Assembly: GCA_000611775.1 (NCBI GenBank)
Contig: KK106987.1
Coordinates: forward strand, 1,383,506 to 1,447,505
Direction: 5' to 3'
Origin: Umbilicaria muhlenbergii
Taxonomy: Eukaryota; Ascomycota; Lecanoromycetes; Umbilicariales; Umbilicariaceae
DNA: 64,000 bases
Below are positions 11,555-22,425 of this stretch, piece by piece. Positions within the stretch are counted from its first letter, which is position 1, and every line of letters starts with the position of its first letter. The notes under the pieces were generated by a model, which was not told where the DNA came from, searched no databases, and saw only the letters and a program-made list of their open reading frames with translations. The position numbers and the translations under genes are program-made.

Positions 11555-12745
11555 ATGCCTTCCACTCCCAAAATCGCCATCATCGGCTCCGGCCCCGCTG
11601 GCTTGACCCTCGCGCGCATCCTTCATCTCGCCTCCGTCCCTGTGACGATCTTCGAGCGCGAGGTCACTCCGACCGCTCGCGCCCAAGGCGGTAGCCTGGA
11701 TGTGCATACCGAGACGGGACTCCGTGCCATTCGTGAAGCCGGGCTGTGGGATGAATTTCACAAGCACGCGAGATATGAGGGGCAGGATATGGTGATTGCG
11801 GATAAGGCGGGGAAGAAATATCTTGATCTGAGCGATCAGGGGGTAATGGGAGAGGGAGGGAGCAGGCAGCAGGTGGAGGGGTTGGCGGAGGAACGGCCGG
11901 AGATCGATCGGGTAGCGTTGAGGCGCATACTGTTGGATTCGCTGCCTGAAGAGACTGTGAGATGGGGGTGTGCGTTGAAGAAGGTCGGTGAGGATGGGAC
12001 GCTACACTTCGAGCATGGAGGTGAGGCTGGCTTCGATCTTGTTATCGGTTCTGATGGCGCGTGGAGTAAAGTCCGCCCAGTCCTTTCGGACGTTCGCCCT
12101 TCTTACTCTGGTATTGGCGGATTCGAACTTATCATCAGCAATGCAGGGGAAAGGTGTCCTGATATCGTGAGCTTGGTTGGCAGAGGGTCGTATTTCGCTT
12201 TTAGCGATTGCAAAGGTCTACAGGCGCAGCGGACTGGTGATGGGAAGATTATGATCTATGCTTTGGGAAAGAAGGCGGAGGATTGGGCTGATCACTGTGA
12301 CTACGACACTACAAACGTCAGTGATGTTAAGAGGGCTTTGCTTGAGGAATACGCCGGTTGGGCCGGTGACCTCCAGGACCTTATTCGGTTTGCAGATGAC
12401 GAGGTCATCTTGCGGCAAATGTACATGCTCCCTGTCGGCCATCGATGGACGTCTCGGGCGGGTTTTACGCTCATCGGCGATGCCGCCCATCTCATGACAC
12501 CGTTCGCTGGAGAGGGTGTGAACGTGGCGATGCTGGACGCATTGGAACTGGCCCACGAAATCATCGCTAGCACGCAGAGTGGTGGAGCATCATCTCTCGC
12601 GAACGCCGTTGGAAGATTCGAACAAGGCATGTTCGAGCGGGCGAAAAGGGTCGCGGAGGGTACGAGACGCAACATGAAGTTTATGTTCAAGGACGACGCC
12701 CCCGAGGGACTAATGAAGGACTTTATGGAAAGGTATCAAACCTGA
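11555..12745 (+). CDS. FAD-dependent monooxygenase, TetX/salicylate-hydroxylase-like
   Basis: This is an intronless 396-aa protein. The N-terminal Rossmann FAD motif is IAIIGSGPAG (Gly11, Gly13, Gly16), followed by the acidic end of strand 2 (FERE). The second FAD/NAD(P)H motif DLVIGSDG sits near residues 160-168, and the FAD ribityl-binding motif GDAAHLMTPFAGEG near 308-321. These three motifs in this order define group A flavoprotein hydroxylases (class with PHBH, salicylate hydroxylase, zeaxanthin epoxidase and TetX). The length (about 380-400 aa) fits the TetX-like branch. Such enzymes use NAD(P)H and O2 to hydroxylate or epoxidise small, often aromatic molecules. The substrate cannot be read from sequence. 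There is no signal peptide, so it is probably cytosolic. No secondary-metabolite core gene lies nearby, so cluster membership is not supported. Confidence 0.88.
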   Translation: MPSTPKIAIIGSGPAGLTLARILHLASVPVTIFEREVTPTARAQGGSLDVHTETGLRAIREAGLWDEFHKHARYEGQDMVIADKAGKKYLDLSDQGVMGEGGSRQQVEGLAEERPEIDRVALRRILLDSLPEETVRWGCALKKVGEDGTLHFEHGGEAGFDLVIGSDGAWSKVRPVLSDVRPSYSGIGGFELIISNAGERCPDIVSLVGRGSYFAFSDCKGLQAQRTGDGKIMIYALGKKAEDWADHCDYDTTNVSDVKRALLEEYAGWAGDLQDLIRFADDEVILRQMYMLPVGHRWTSRAGFTLIGDAAHLMTPFAGEGVNVAMLDALELAHEIIASTQSGGASSLANAVGRFEQGMFERAKRVAEGTRRNMKFMFKDDAPEGLMKDFMERYQT

Positions 12746-12814
12746 CGCCCAAGCAACAGGCGACTATCAATATGAAAAAGGTAGGTCAATGGGTGGAAGC
12801 TCTGCTCTAGTAAT

Positions 12815-14710
12815 TCAATCTCTCTCTAATCGTACTGCTGGATTACTTTCAACAAAGTTGAGATCTACCTTGTGTCCCAATAATTCCCTGATGTTCTTCA
12901 CACCGTATCTAAAAGCTTTGTTAGTTGATTCTATGCACCTGGTGGTCGGACTTACTTGATCATGGTCGGTCTCTCTAAGCTCAAGCCCCATCCATACACT
13001 CTCATATCCTTCGGCAGGCCCATTGGTTCCAGCATTTCCGGCCTGAACATTCCACTGTTACCAATCTCCACCCATTTATCCAATCCCTCATGGAATCCGA
13101 AAATCTCCATACTTGGTTCCGTATACGGATTGTATGCGGGCTTGAAACGCAGCTTGTGAATACCCATCTTTGCAAAGAAGACCTCCATAAACCCTATCAA
13201 CCCGCCGAGCGTGAGGCCGAAGTCAGCGATGACTCCCTCTACCTGATGGAACTCCGCCAAATGTGTTGCATCAACAGTCTCGTTTCTGAAGACTCTATCG
13301 ATTGAGAAATAACGGGCTGGTCGTGGATTTGCGGCGAGCTTGTGGAGCACGTACGTGGAGATGGCTGTAGTGTGCGTACGTAGCACCAGGCGCAGAGATT
13401 CGTCCTCCTTCCATGGATACCGATAGCCTATCGAGCCGTACTTTCCATTCTGGTGCACCTCCCTCACATTGTTCCAATACTCTTCGTAGTCTTGTATTCT
13501 CTTCTCCTTTTGCGCAGAGCCTGTCGAAATGCCATTTGCGAGATGTTTTGGAGTTTCGGGATCTTCTCTTGGTTTATCGGCGGTGGAAGGGTCGGAGATG
13601 TAGAAGGTATCTTGAAGATCTCGTGCCGGATGTTGTTGGGGTACGAAAAGAGCATCAAAATTCCAGAAGCCCGTCTCCACAAAGCTGCAGACACGTCAGT
13701 ACCGATCCATTATTGAGTAAATCTTCTCCGTACCGGTTTGTTGGCATCTCCTCGAACCCCATCTCAAAGAAGATCTGTCTGAACTCATGGCGTACTTTGT
13801 TCACTATAAGCGGCCGACGTCAGCACGGGCCGTCTCGACCAGATCGACATCTCTCTATAAGTGATGCATACATGGATGTAGAGCTCCGCTAGGGGTCAGG
13901 GCGCCTTTGGACTTGAAGTTGTAAGGCTTAAGATGGACAGTCTTCCACGAGCCACTAGACAGAGTCAGCGAAACGCCGTTTTTCCTTCAATTTCAAGCGG
14001 AATTTACTTTGCTAGCATGTCAGCCGTCAGATCCGTCTCCTCCTTGACGAATTCCCGCGCGTACTTTGGACCTTTTGTAACCTCGAAGCTTATAACTTTC
14101 TGCATGGTCACCAGCTTCCTTTTCCTTAGGTCAGCGATGACCTTGGGATTAGGATGCGTCCGTTGATCTTGTATCGTCTGCAATTGTTCCCTGGTCACAT
14201 CTTTGATCGAGTCGGTCTATCGGGTTCGTTCAGTAACATCCTTCAACGCATAGCGAGTGGCGCCGTACATTTGTTCTCAGAACATCTTTATCCTTCTTAA
14301 TCCAACCCTCTTTAAAAGCCTTGCCTTGGCCGACCTTTGCGCTCTCCTTGCCCACAAGTCCCTAGGATTGAATCAGTGGGAAGGCTCTTGGATCCTTCCA
14401 GACGTGCTGGCATACAATCCGGCCGACATACTGGCAGATCTGCGATTTTCAAGCCCTCGACAGCCTTTCGTACAGCTTCGAACACCTTAGCTTCATGACT
14501 CCCCTCTGCAACTATGCCGCTTGCTTCGTCGGTCAACACAGCTTCTTCCCGGTCTATGGTCTTGTATGATATCATCTCCCGCGAGCCCAGCCTGTCCAAG
14601 GCGCTCTTCACTGTAACCGACGATACTGAAGGGAAAGCATTGGCTGTAAGTATGGGCTCGTTGGACTCGGACAGGGCGTCCAAGACCTGCGACGTAAGGT
14701 CGCTCGCCAT
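12815..14710 (-). CDS. FRS2: Cytosolic phenylalanyl-tRNA synthetase alpha subunit, 7 exons
   Basis: Minus-strand exons are 14432-14710, 14269-14361, 14008-14216, 13872-13954, 13734-13803, 12956-13684 and 12815-12908. They total 1,557 nt (518 aa), and all introns are GT-AG of 47-70 bp. The enzyme charges tRNA-Phe as an alpha2-beta2 tetramer. The N-terminal winged-helix region (about 1-190) is followed by the class II catalytic core. Motif 2 reads [19 protein letters not shown] and motif 3 [13 protein letters not shown]. The protein ends [13 protein letters not shown], as in fungal alpha subunits (about 500 aa). The start at 14710 gives [13 protein letters not shown], matching the family N-terminus. 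Reading every junction keeps the frame (for example N-R-F-V-E-T-G-F across 13734/13684). An acidic/Lys-rich insert near residues 275-300 is longer than in yeast. Essential housekeeping gene; the family call is very secure. Confidence 0.95.
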
Positions 14711-15212
14711 CTGTATAGTTGTGTGCGGATTGGTGTTGGTATTACCTGCAGTTCATGGCGTGACGCATTCGAAGTGCTTTCTGGGTGTAATATAACGCGA
14801 AGAAGGGATATGGGTGGGTAGAAGAATTTGGGAAAGGGGATGGCAGGTAAGTCTGGACTGCTACTGGACTGCTACTGGACTGCGGAACTTCTGAAGCTCG
14901 TTTGTCTCCGTCGCAACGCAAAGCTTCGAGTTTGGTGACGGCGCTAAGATGCTAGTACCCGCGTAGGGCTGAGCCGAGATGCTTCGAGGACAGATGGACT
15001 GGACTAAGGTACCTTACTCCGAGCCAGGATGACTGAAGACTTTCATCTGATTTGGACTGCATCATCAAAGCCACTCACTTTGCCCCAAGTGTACTGTCGA
15101 GTACGTGCATCTTGGAAACAACAGGCGCGCACTGTGCAGTATCATGCAGCGCCGCTTGTGAGGCTTCAGGATTCGGTCTTCCCATGACGTCGTCTGCGCC
15201 CACCACTCGGTG
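14711..15212. promoter_or_regulatory. Shared divergent promoter region (FRS2 / mannosidase)
   Basis: About 500 bp separate the two divergently transcribed genes. A short tandem 'ctgctactgga' repeat lies at about 14858-14881. No other element can be supported. Confidence 0.35.
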
Positions 15213-18200
15213 ATGCCCCGAAGATGCCATCAACAGCCAAAGGCACTCCAAACAACGAGCGTGTCCTTGGGACTGATCGCATGGAGCTGGTTTTTGTTGC
15301 TATCCCTATGGCTTGGCGCCAGCCATGGTATGACCGACGGCGAAATCAAGACTCTTAGGTATGGACGCAGCACTATATGTTGGCGCGTCGTCCTGATACT
15401 AAGTACCCTACAGAGTGGAGACGGAGCAGATATTCTATCATGGATATGATAATTACATGAAACATGCCTTCCCAGAGGATGAGCTTCGACCCCTCACGTG
15501 CAGGCCTTTGACAAGAGACCGATCAAACCCGGCCCATATCGAAGTCAACGACGCACTTGGAAACTACTCCTTGACCCTCATAGACAGCCTCTCGACTCTT
15601 GCCATCCTAGCGTCCACTCCCAGTACCAAAGGAAAACGGAACAAGTCCTTGGAGAAGTTTCAGGAAGGCGTGGCTGCTGTAGTCAGTCAATATGGTGATG
15701 GGTCGGAAGGGCCGCAGGGACTAGGCTTAAGGGGGAGGGGATTCGATGTCGATAGCAAGGTACAGGTCTTTGAGACCGTCATCCGGGGAGTTGGTGGCTT
15801 GTTGAGTGCCCATCTTTTCGCCGTCGGGGACTTGCCCATACGAGGATACCATCCTGTCAAGCACGCCAAGGCCGAGGTGGGAGACGCGATCTCCGACAAC
15901 TATGAGATCAAGTGGTCCAAGTCTTTCAGCTACGACGGGCAGCTATTGCGATTGGCCCTCGATCTTGCAAAGCGTCTTCTGCCAGCCTTTTACACTGCGA
16001 CTGGCCTGCCCTACCCTCGGGTTAACCTGCGACACGGTGTACCCTTCTATGCTAACTCACCAATGAACTTTGATGCCGAGCGTGGTCAGTGTCGCTTGAC
16101 GCCACCCCCTTCAGGTGAGATTACGGAGACTTGTAGTGCTGGCGCCGGAAGCCTTGTGCTGGAGTTTACAACCCTCAGCAGACTTACTGGGGATCCGCGG
16201 TTCGAGCAGCTGGGGAAACGTGCGTTTTGGGCAGTTTGGGACCGAAGGAGTAGTATTGGTCTCATTGGATCTGGTATTGATGCTGAGACTGGATTGTGGA
16301 CGAGTTCGTTCACCGGAGTAAGTCCCACCTGGCCTGCCAATGATAGACCGTACATGAGCACAGTTAATATCCTGCGTAGATTGGAGCTGGTATTGACAGC
16401 TTCTTCGAATATGCCATGAAGTCTTACGTCCTATTCTCAGGGTTACCACCACCGGATGCCGAGGCATTGGCTTCTTTACACGATTCTTTGCCGCCCGTTA
16501 CTCCCTACCCTGTTCTGAGCGATGAGCAACACGCTGCTGAGAGCTTTCTGCGAGTATGGCAAGAGGCACATGCTGCGATCAAGCGGCATCTCTATCGAAC
16601 TAGTTCTTACATCCATCCACACTACGTCCAGGCGGATTTGTTTACAGGCGCTGCCCGTGCATTCTGGGTTGATGCTCTAAGCGCTTACTTTCCTGGGCTT
16701 TTATCCATGACCGGCGACACGGAAGAGGCCATTGAAACCCACCTGCTCTTTACAGCACTTTGGACGCGCTATTCTGCGTTACCAGAACGATGGTCAACCG
16801 CCACCGGCGCCGTTGAAGGGGGTTTGACATGGTGGCTGGGTCGGCCAGAGTTCATCGAATCTACATATCATCTGTACCAAACGACCCGCGATCCATGGTA
16901 CCTCCACGTTGGCGAGATGACACTTCGTGATATCAAGAGACGATGCTGGACCAGGTGTGGTTGGTCGGGAATTCAGGATGTGCGGACTGGTGAGCGCAAT
17001 GATCGCATGGAAAGCTTCTTTCTCGGAGAGACTGCGAAGTATCTCTTCCTCCTTTTCGACCCTAGCCATCCGCTGAATCACCTCGATGCGTCTTTTGTGT
17101 TCAGTACCGAGGGTCATCCGCTCATTATACCCCGGCCGTCCATGAGATCGAGGCAAGGCTCACGCAGAGGCCTTACTACTGCTGGTGTCGCCGGTGTACC
17201 CAAGGAAGCGATTTGCCCTCTTCCTCCACAGATGGTCCCTTTTACTCTGTCAGCAACCGCAGCTAGAAACGACACTTTCCACGCCGCTGCGCTGGCGCGT
17301 CTGCACCTTATGCCTAGACCAGACAATCTCGAGTCGCCAATGATTGAGTTCACCAGTGATCACCCGAGTATATCACTCTCAGACGTCCGCTCACCTTCCA
17401 ACTACACCTATTTCCCATGGACACTACCTTTGGAACTGGTCCCCCACAATGGGTTCTGCTCCAAAGTTGCAGCACGGCCGACGTTTGACATCACTTTTCC
17501 CGCCTTACCAAACATGGTTCTGGGCCCAGGAGCACTCCAACGGGTGGTGAGTGGGATCCTGGTGAACTCTATGGGTGGCTTGCGTCTTGGTATGATTCAA
17601 GATGTGCCAGTCGGCTCTGGAGGGGCCGGAGATGGGGACATGTACCGGGTGCAGGTTGTCAACAACATCGCTCTGGGGAAGGACGAGAAGATCTTCCTGG
17701 CCAAAGATGTCGTTTCCACTGTGGTCAACCCGCAGGATCCAAATTTCACACGGGTTCGCGACATGGCCATGCTCGACATAGTGGTAGATACTCTAGCAAG
17801 CCAGATGATGAGTGAAGGGAAAGCGCCTCACGTCGACATCAATGACACCGTCACGGTCATTCCAGACCTCGCGATCTCTCCGGAGTTCGATGAAGGCTCC
17901 GAAGCAGCGTCGAATATGAGAGTGGCTTTCAACTCTCTGTTCCAGCAAGTGACGTCAATGCTCCGCGAACAGCCACGGTCTGCTGATTCCTCGCATCGCC
18001 GTGAATACATCCCCGCAATCACACCGACCGGGTCTGGGGCTGCACCGATACCTGATACTGCAGAGGCAATGGGATCCGACGTCACTGGAGCACCGCAAGG
18101 CCCGCTACTCTGGCATTCCATTTACGTCACCGATGAGAACTGCGGTGGGAAAATGCCACCTGGTGTTGCGATGGACCATCAGGTCATAGTGATCAAGCGG

Positions 18201-18515
18201 GGGCTGTGCAGCTTTACGCAAAAGCTCGAAAACGTTCCAAGCTTTGCGCCTTCTCCGACGGCGTTGCAGCTGGTCATCATTGTGTCATTCGAAGAAGAGG
18301 ATGAAGTAACCGCCGGGTGGCTGATCCGGCCGTTACTCGAATCCACCCAGTTCACGCCCAGTGGCTTGCCCCGTCACAACCCGATACCGATGGTGATGGT
18401 GGGAGGTGGACGGCGGGTGTATGAAGTATTCCAAAAGGCCGTCGGCGTGGGCATCAAACGACGGTACACGGTGCACGCTCAAGGGGTGCCGATAAGCAAT
18501 CTGATCATTATATAG
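15213..18515 (+). CDS. MNL1: GH47 ER degradation-enhancing alpha-mannosidase-like protein (Mnl1/Htm1/EDEM type)
   Basis: Exons 15213-15358, 15414-16317 and 16380-18515 encode 1,061 aa; introns are 55 and 62 bp. A hydrophobic N-terminal segment (residues about 17-38) targets the ER. The GH47 domain shows YDNYMKHAFP, LTLIDSLSTL, SFSYDGQL, the DSFFEYAMKSYVLF block (about residues 355-370), RPEFIESTYHLY, DRMESFFLGETAKYLFLLF and FSTEGHPL, the Thr that binds calcium. Glu/Asp positions of class I mannosidases appear kept. After the catalytic domain a long tail (about 560-1061) includes a PA-like region near 920-1045. This domain order is that of yeast Htm1/Mnl1 and EDEM proteins, which trim mannose from misfolded glycoproteins and send them to ERAD. 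There is no HDEL-type signal at the C-terminus (ends SNLIII). The GTG just upstream at 15210 was not taken as the start. Confidence 0.92.
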
Positions 18516-19479
18516 AGGAATATGACCCGACGTTGATAGTTCAATGAGACTACATTATAAATAGAGCGGTGCGTCGCGAGGATGGATGGTGATGCAGGCC
18601 GGGAAGATGATGGTGCCGGCCCTATGCAAATGCGTCCAATGGGTCGAGTGGTAGACATGAGTGCATCCCTCATCGGTGGGGGATCGTCGACCCGCGGACG
18701 TAGTTTGCCTAATCATGAAGCAGGCCAGCAAAGCCCCCACGTAGATTCATGCAAGCAAGGGATATTACTGAAACTTTATGTCTTCTGTATCTCCGGTAGT
18801 GAGCAGCATCTCTCCTCTGCGACACCACCACGGACTGCGCTCGGACAGCTGTGAGTGAATGGGCGTGTCGGCACGCCCACAGCTCTCAGAGCGTTATCAT
18901 TCGCCTCTCTGGTGGCTGGCGGACTAGGCGTGCCCATGGGCGAGTGCTACCCAACGAAAGGCAGCCAGGTGGGTATCAGTTATCATTGACGGAGAAATCC
19001 CGCTGTTCTGGTTAAGGGGTCAGATTCGATTTAGTAAGAAGATCAGCATCTTCGCCGACGAGGATGCAGAAGGGTGCAGGAGGGTGCAGGAAGGCGCAGA
19101 GGGCGATTCCCGGCCTTCCCCATACTGTCAGGATGGCGTGCGAGCTGGTTGAGCCTTGCGGTCTGATACTCCGCGACGTCGGGGGAGGGGCACTGCATTC
19201 GATGGAATGGATGGAATGGATGGAATGGATGAAACCCCCGTCTGGGGCATCGAAAGCTTTGAAGCTTTGAAGGCCGATGCCAACCAATGCCAACCAATAG
19301 GGCCGCCCAGCGGGTTACACGCGAGGCAAAATTCTAATCTTCAGGCCGCCACCGAGGGCCGCGAGGGCCGCAAGGGCCGCACACCTGCAGAGACGAAAGA
19401 GGGACTCCTTCGATTCGTCACAGGCTAGAGGCCTGAGGAGCCTAATCCAATTCATTCACCGCCATTGCTATCTCACAAG
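18516..19479. other. Intergenic with short hairpin and microsatellites
   Basis: No gene is supported. A perfect hairpin GGGCGTG-tcgg-CACGCCC lies at 18861-18878. A 10-bp imperfect repeat (gggtgcagga) lies near 19074-19093. The 9-mer GATGGAATG repeats 3.4 times at 19201-19231, and GAGGGCCGC repeats three times at 19354-19380. Confidence 0.6.
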
Positions 19480-19531
19480 CCCTTTTCTTCCCTTCCTTTC
19501 CCTCTCCTCTCTCCCTCTCTCTCTCTTTTCC
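19480..19531 (+). promoter_or_regulatory. CT-rich tract at the APRT start
   Basis: A nearly pure pyrimidine run stands directly before the ATG at 19536. Such CT tracts near transcription starts are typical of strongly expressed housekeeping genes in filamentous fungi. The start context is CCACCATGCC. Confidence 0.5.
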
Positions 19532-19535
19532 CACC

Positions 19536-20247
19536 ATGCCAGACCGCACCGCAACCGCTTCACATCCCCCGCGAGACAAGCCAGATGCCACCACCTACCC
19601 CTCCCCGAACCCCCGACACTCCCCCACCGCCTCCTCCAGCGCCGCCGAACTCGCCAGTCTTAAGATAAGACTGCACTCGGCGCTGCGCCAGTACCCCGAT
19701 TTTCCTTCACCAGGCATCCTCTTCGAAGATATCCTGCCCATCTTTGCCGACCCCCAACTGCACCAGGACCTTATCCGCGCACTGGAAATACAAGTCCTGA
19801 CTACCTACGGCGAGGATAACAAACCAGATGTGGTCGTTGGACTGGAGGCACGAGGTTTTTTGTTCGGGCCGAGTCTGGCGTTGAGGCTCGGCGCTGGCTT
19901 TGTCCCCGTACGGAAGCAAGGGAAGCTGCCAGGTTCCACGGAGACGGCGAAATACATGAAGGAATATGGGGAGGATCACTTTCAAATTCAGAAGGACGCG
20001 ATCAAACCAGGTCAGAAAGTGATTGTGGTGGACGACATTATTGCTACTGGTAAGGACCGATGGGTCGCAGAAACCAAGGTCGGCACTGACTCTGCGTTTT
20101 CTAGGTGGTTCTGCCGCAGCAGCGGGATCGTTGGTGACGAAACTGGGGGGTAAACTACATGGCTATCTCTTTTTGCTTGAACTCGACTTCCTCAAGGGCC
20201 GCGAGAAGTTGGATGCGCCTGTTCATACTCTACTGTCCAGCCAATGA
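19536..20247 (+). CDS. APT1: Adenine phosphoribosyltransferase, 2 exons
   Basis: Exons 19536-20049 and 20105-20247 encode 218 aa, with a 55-bp GT-AG intron falling inside the PRPP loop codon Gly172. The enzyme makes AMP from adenine and PRPP in purine salvage, in the cytosol. Visible motifs: [18 protein letters not shown] (about 53-70), [13 protein letters not shown] (about 100-112), [11 protein letters not shown] (about 123-133) and the PRPP-binding [14 protein letters not shown] (162-175). Compared with yeast APT1 (about 187 aa) there is a Pro/Ser-rich N-terminal extension of about 40 residues. The ATG at 19536 is kept because no other Met lies before the conserved core. Confidence 0.93.
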
Positions 20248-21082
20248 GACGAAAGCCAAAGGCCGTCCTTGGTTGCGTAGCTTCAACGACGACACATCAC
20301 CTGGGCTTACGCATAGAGCCTTGTGCTCAACGTCGACATTCCGACGGATTGCCGGCTGATGTCGTCCATCGACCTAGCATGGCTCTCTCCATGATGTCCT
20401 CTCCGCCAAAGGAGGCAATCCTGCATTTGCGATTCGACTCATATATTTACTCTAATGATCAACATAATCAACAAAACCGGCCAGTGTACTATCGGGGGTC
20501 GACTAAAAAGAGCAAGGATGAGCGTGTCAGGCCCCAAACAATATGGTGTTCCACAGGGGGCGGAGGGGTTATCTGTTGCGATCCTTGAGAAGGAACTTCG
20601 CAGGTAGCAGGCATATCTACGTCTCCTTGGTGACACTGCGATGCCATCTCGATAAGGGAATTATGGCCGCCTAATACTTGCGCGTCGGGGAATTGTCGCT
20701 TTGTCGACATGGGTAACCATAGCTCGGAAAGGGGAGATTCAACATCATGGAAGCAAGGGGATATCCTCAGGATCGGAGGACATAGCTTAGCCACATTCAT
20801 CCGCTCGCATGGCACACCAAGTACCATTGAGCCAATAATCAAAAGACCGAGCATGCATATCACTCTAACAGGAATCCGGCCTCGACATGTGACTGATAGG
20901 CGTAGCAGGAGAGAAAAGCAAGGCAGGCTCTATATATGACCGATAGGCGTGACAGAATAGAAAAATAAGCCACACCTTCTCGAACCCACCTTCCCATCCC
21001 CCCCCCTCCCTTCCCTCCCGTCTCCCTCCCGTCTCCCTCCCGCGTCTCCCTCCCACTCGGACCCCCCGCTGACCAACCAAAC
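20248..21082. other. Intergenic, convergent 3' ends
   Basis: No gene is supported. The short frames on both strands are not domain-like. A run of G-rich/C-rich short repeats (gggagac units on the minus strand) lies at about 21009-21050. Two copies of 'gtgactgataggcgt'-like sequence lie near 20888 and 20938. Confidence 0.45.
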
Positions 21083-21718
21083 CTACAGCAGAGCAATACA
21101 CTCAATCTCCACACTCACCCCCTTCGGCAACTGATGCACCGCCACACAACTCCTCGCCGGCTTGTGCGCAAACCACCTCTCATACTCGGCGTTCATCTCC
21201 CCAAAGTCGGCCATGTCCACCAGGAAGACGTTCACCTTGACCACTTTGCCGATGCTGGATCCCCCCGCTTCGAGGATCGCTTTGAGGTTGGTGATGCAGG
21301 CGCGCGTTTTGTCCGTCGTGCTGCCGCTTATCAGGTTGCCGGCGCTGTCGGCGGGGATTTGTCCGGAGCAGTAGAGTTGCGTGGGGGGGGGGTTGGTTAG
21401 CGGGTGGAGTGGACGATGGGGGAGATGGAAAGGGCGGATGTCGGAGGGGTGGGCTTGGGGACGTACGTAGGGACCGGCGGCTGGATTTTTGGTGAAGGAT
21501 GGTTAGTTGTCGGGATTGGAAACGACTATTGGAGATGGGGGATTGGGGTGGGGCATCTTACGCGGGCAGGCGTCCTTGGTGAAGATGGGAGTGAAGTCGG
21601 ACATGCCGACAGCGGAGCGGTGGAAGGATGCTGCGGTGACTCTGCTGGGATGGATACGCGAAGGGGATGAGAGAGGATTGAGGATTGATTGAGCTCGGTG
21701 GAGTCGGCGGGCGAACAT
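21083..21718 (-). CDS. RidA/YjgF/YER057c-family enamine/imine deaminase, mitochondrial-type leader; anomalous exon 2
   Basis: RidA proteins hydrolyse reactive 2-aminoacrylate and related imines made by PLP enzymes; yeast has a mitochondrial form, Mmf1. From the ATG at 21718 exon 1 (21562-21718) encodes an Arg/Ser-rich leader (MFARRLHRAQSILNPLSSPS) of mitochondrial type, then SDFTPIFTKDACP. Intron 1 is 21481-21561. The 14-nt piece 21467-21480 encodes AGPY. The last part (21083 to about 21383) encodes QLYCSGQIPAD, then KVVKVNVFLVDM and HKPARSCVAVHQLPKGV, with the RidA-conserved Arg and VEIECIA end. Between AGPY and QLYCSG there is a GTACGT donor and a CTAAC branch site but no AG acceptor. The expected short SQAIK-type segment is absent. 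Reading straight through is in frame and would insert 29 Pro-rich residues. A local deletion, an assembly error at the C10 tract, or a real change are all possible. Confidence 0.8.
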
Positions 21719-22425
21719 GAAGATGGAGTTTGATCGAACGGGAGTCTTGTTATCTGGGGTGCGCAATCGGCGGGTGGGGCTAGTGGGACTGTCAGCCCTG
21801 CGATGGTGGGGCAGATGCCGGGGACGGGAAGCTTAAGGTAGGTAGGTACCTTAGGTAAGGTAGCTTGTTCAGATACGAGTACGAGGGGAGTCAAAGCGTC
21901 AGGCAAGAGGGCGACATGATGCCTGCTGAAATGCGGCTGCTATGTTTTCAGCTCGGAGCATTGCATCGCATCAGCCCCCCAGCGTCAAGTCTCTCCTCGA
22001 TGTTTCTTTTCATCCTTACTTCGAATCCCAGCCCCCAGCCCCTGCAACAGATGCTACGGGGCGCCCCCGAACGTCACTCCCCTTGCCTTGGCGTGAGGAC
22101 CGCCGTATGGTCCGCCATGACGTGGCCGTTGCTCGTCAGATCATGCTTGCATGCTTGTGCTGGTGCTCCTGCTTATCAATCTCCGTCGCCCTAGCCTCCC
22201 AATTGGCGATCATTACCAGGTGCAACGCATGCTGCGACGCCGGCGTGTTCGGATTTCTAATGCACAATCCCCAATTCCCTTTTCCCTTAATTGAGCTCGA
22301 GTATCACCTTCTCGATTATCTTTGTTTCGTTCTTCTTGCTTGACCGTGACCTGCAACGAAGCCTACCTGACCTTGGCCACTGCCGTCCCTGCAATTGATC
22401 CTGCATCACTCCCCCAATCACCATC
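21719..22425. other. Divergent intergenic region (RidA / sugar porter)
   Basis: About 700 bp of normal composition, with no supported gene. GGTAGGTAGGTACC-like short repeats lie near 21837-21850. It presumably holds both promoters. Confidence 0.45.

Noticed and set aside
12218-12690. Antisense frames over the FAD monooxygenase
   Set aside because: Shadows of a confidently assigned gene.
11555-12745. Tetracycline-resistance enzyme
   Set aside because: The similarity to TetX is at the level of the flavoprotein hydroxylase family. Fungi have many such enzymes with other or unknown substrates.
9568-12745. Secondary-metabolite cluster around the monooxygenase
   Set aside because: No polyketide synthase, NRPS, terpene cyclase or cluster regulator nearby; the neighbours are housekeeping genes.
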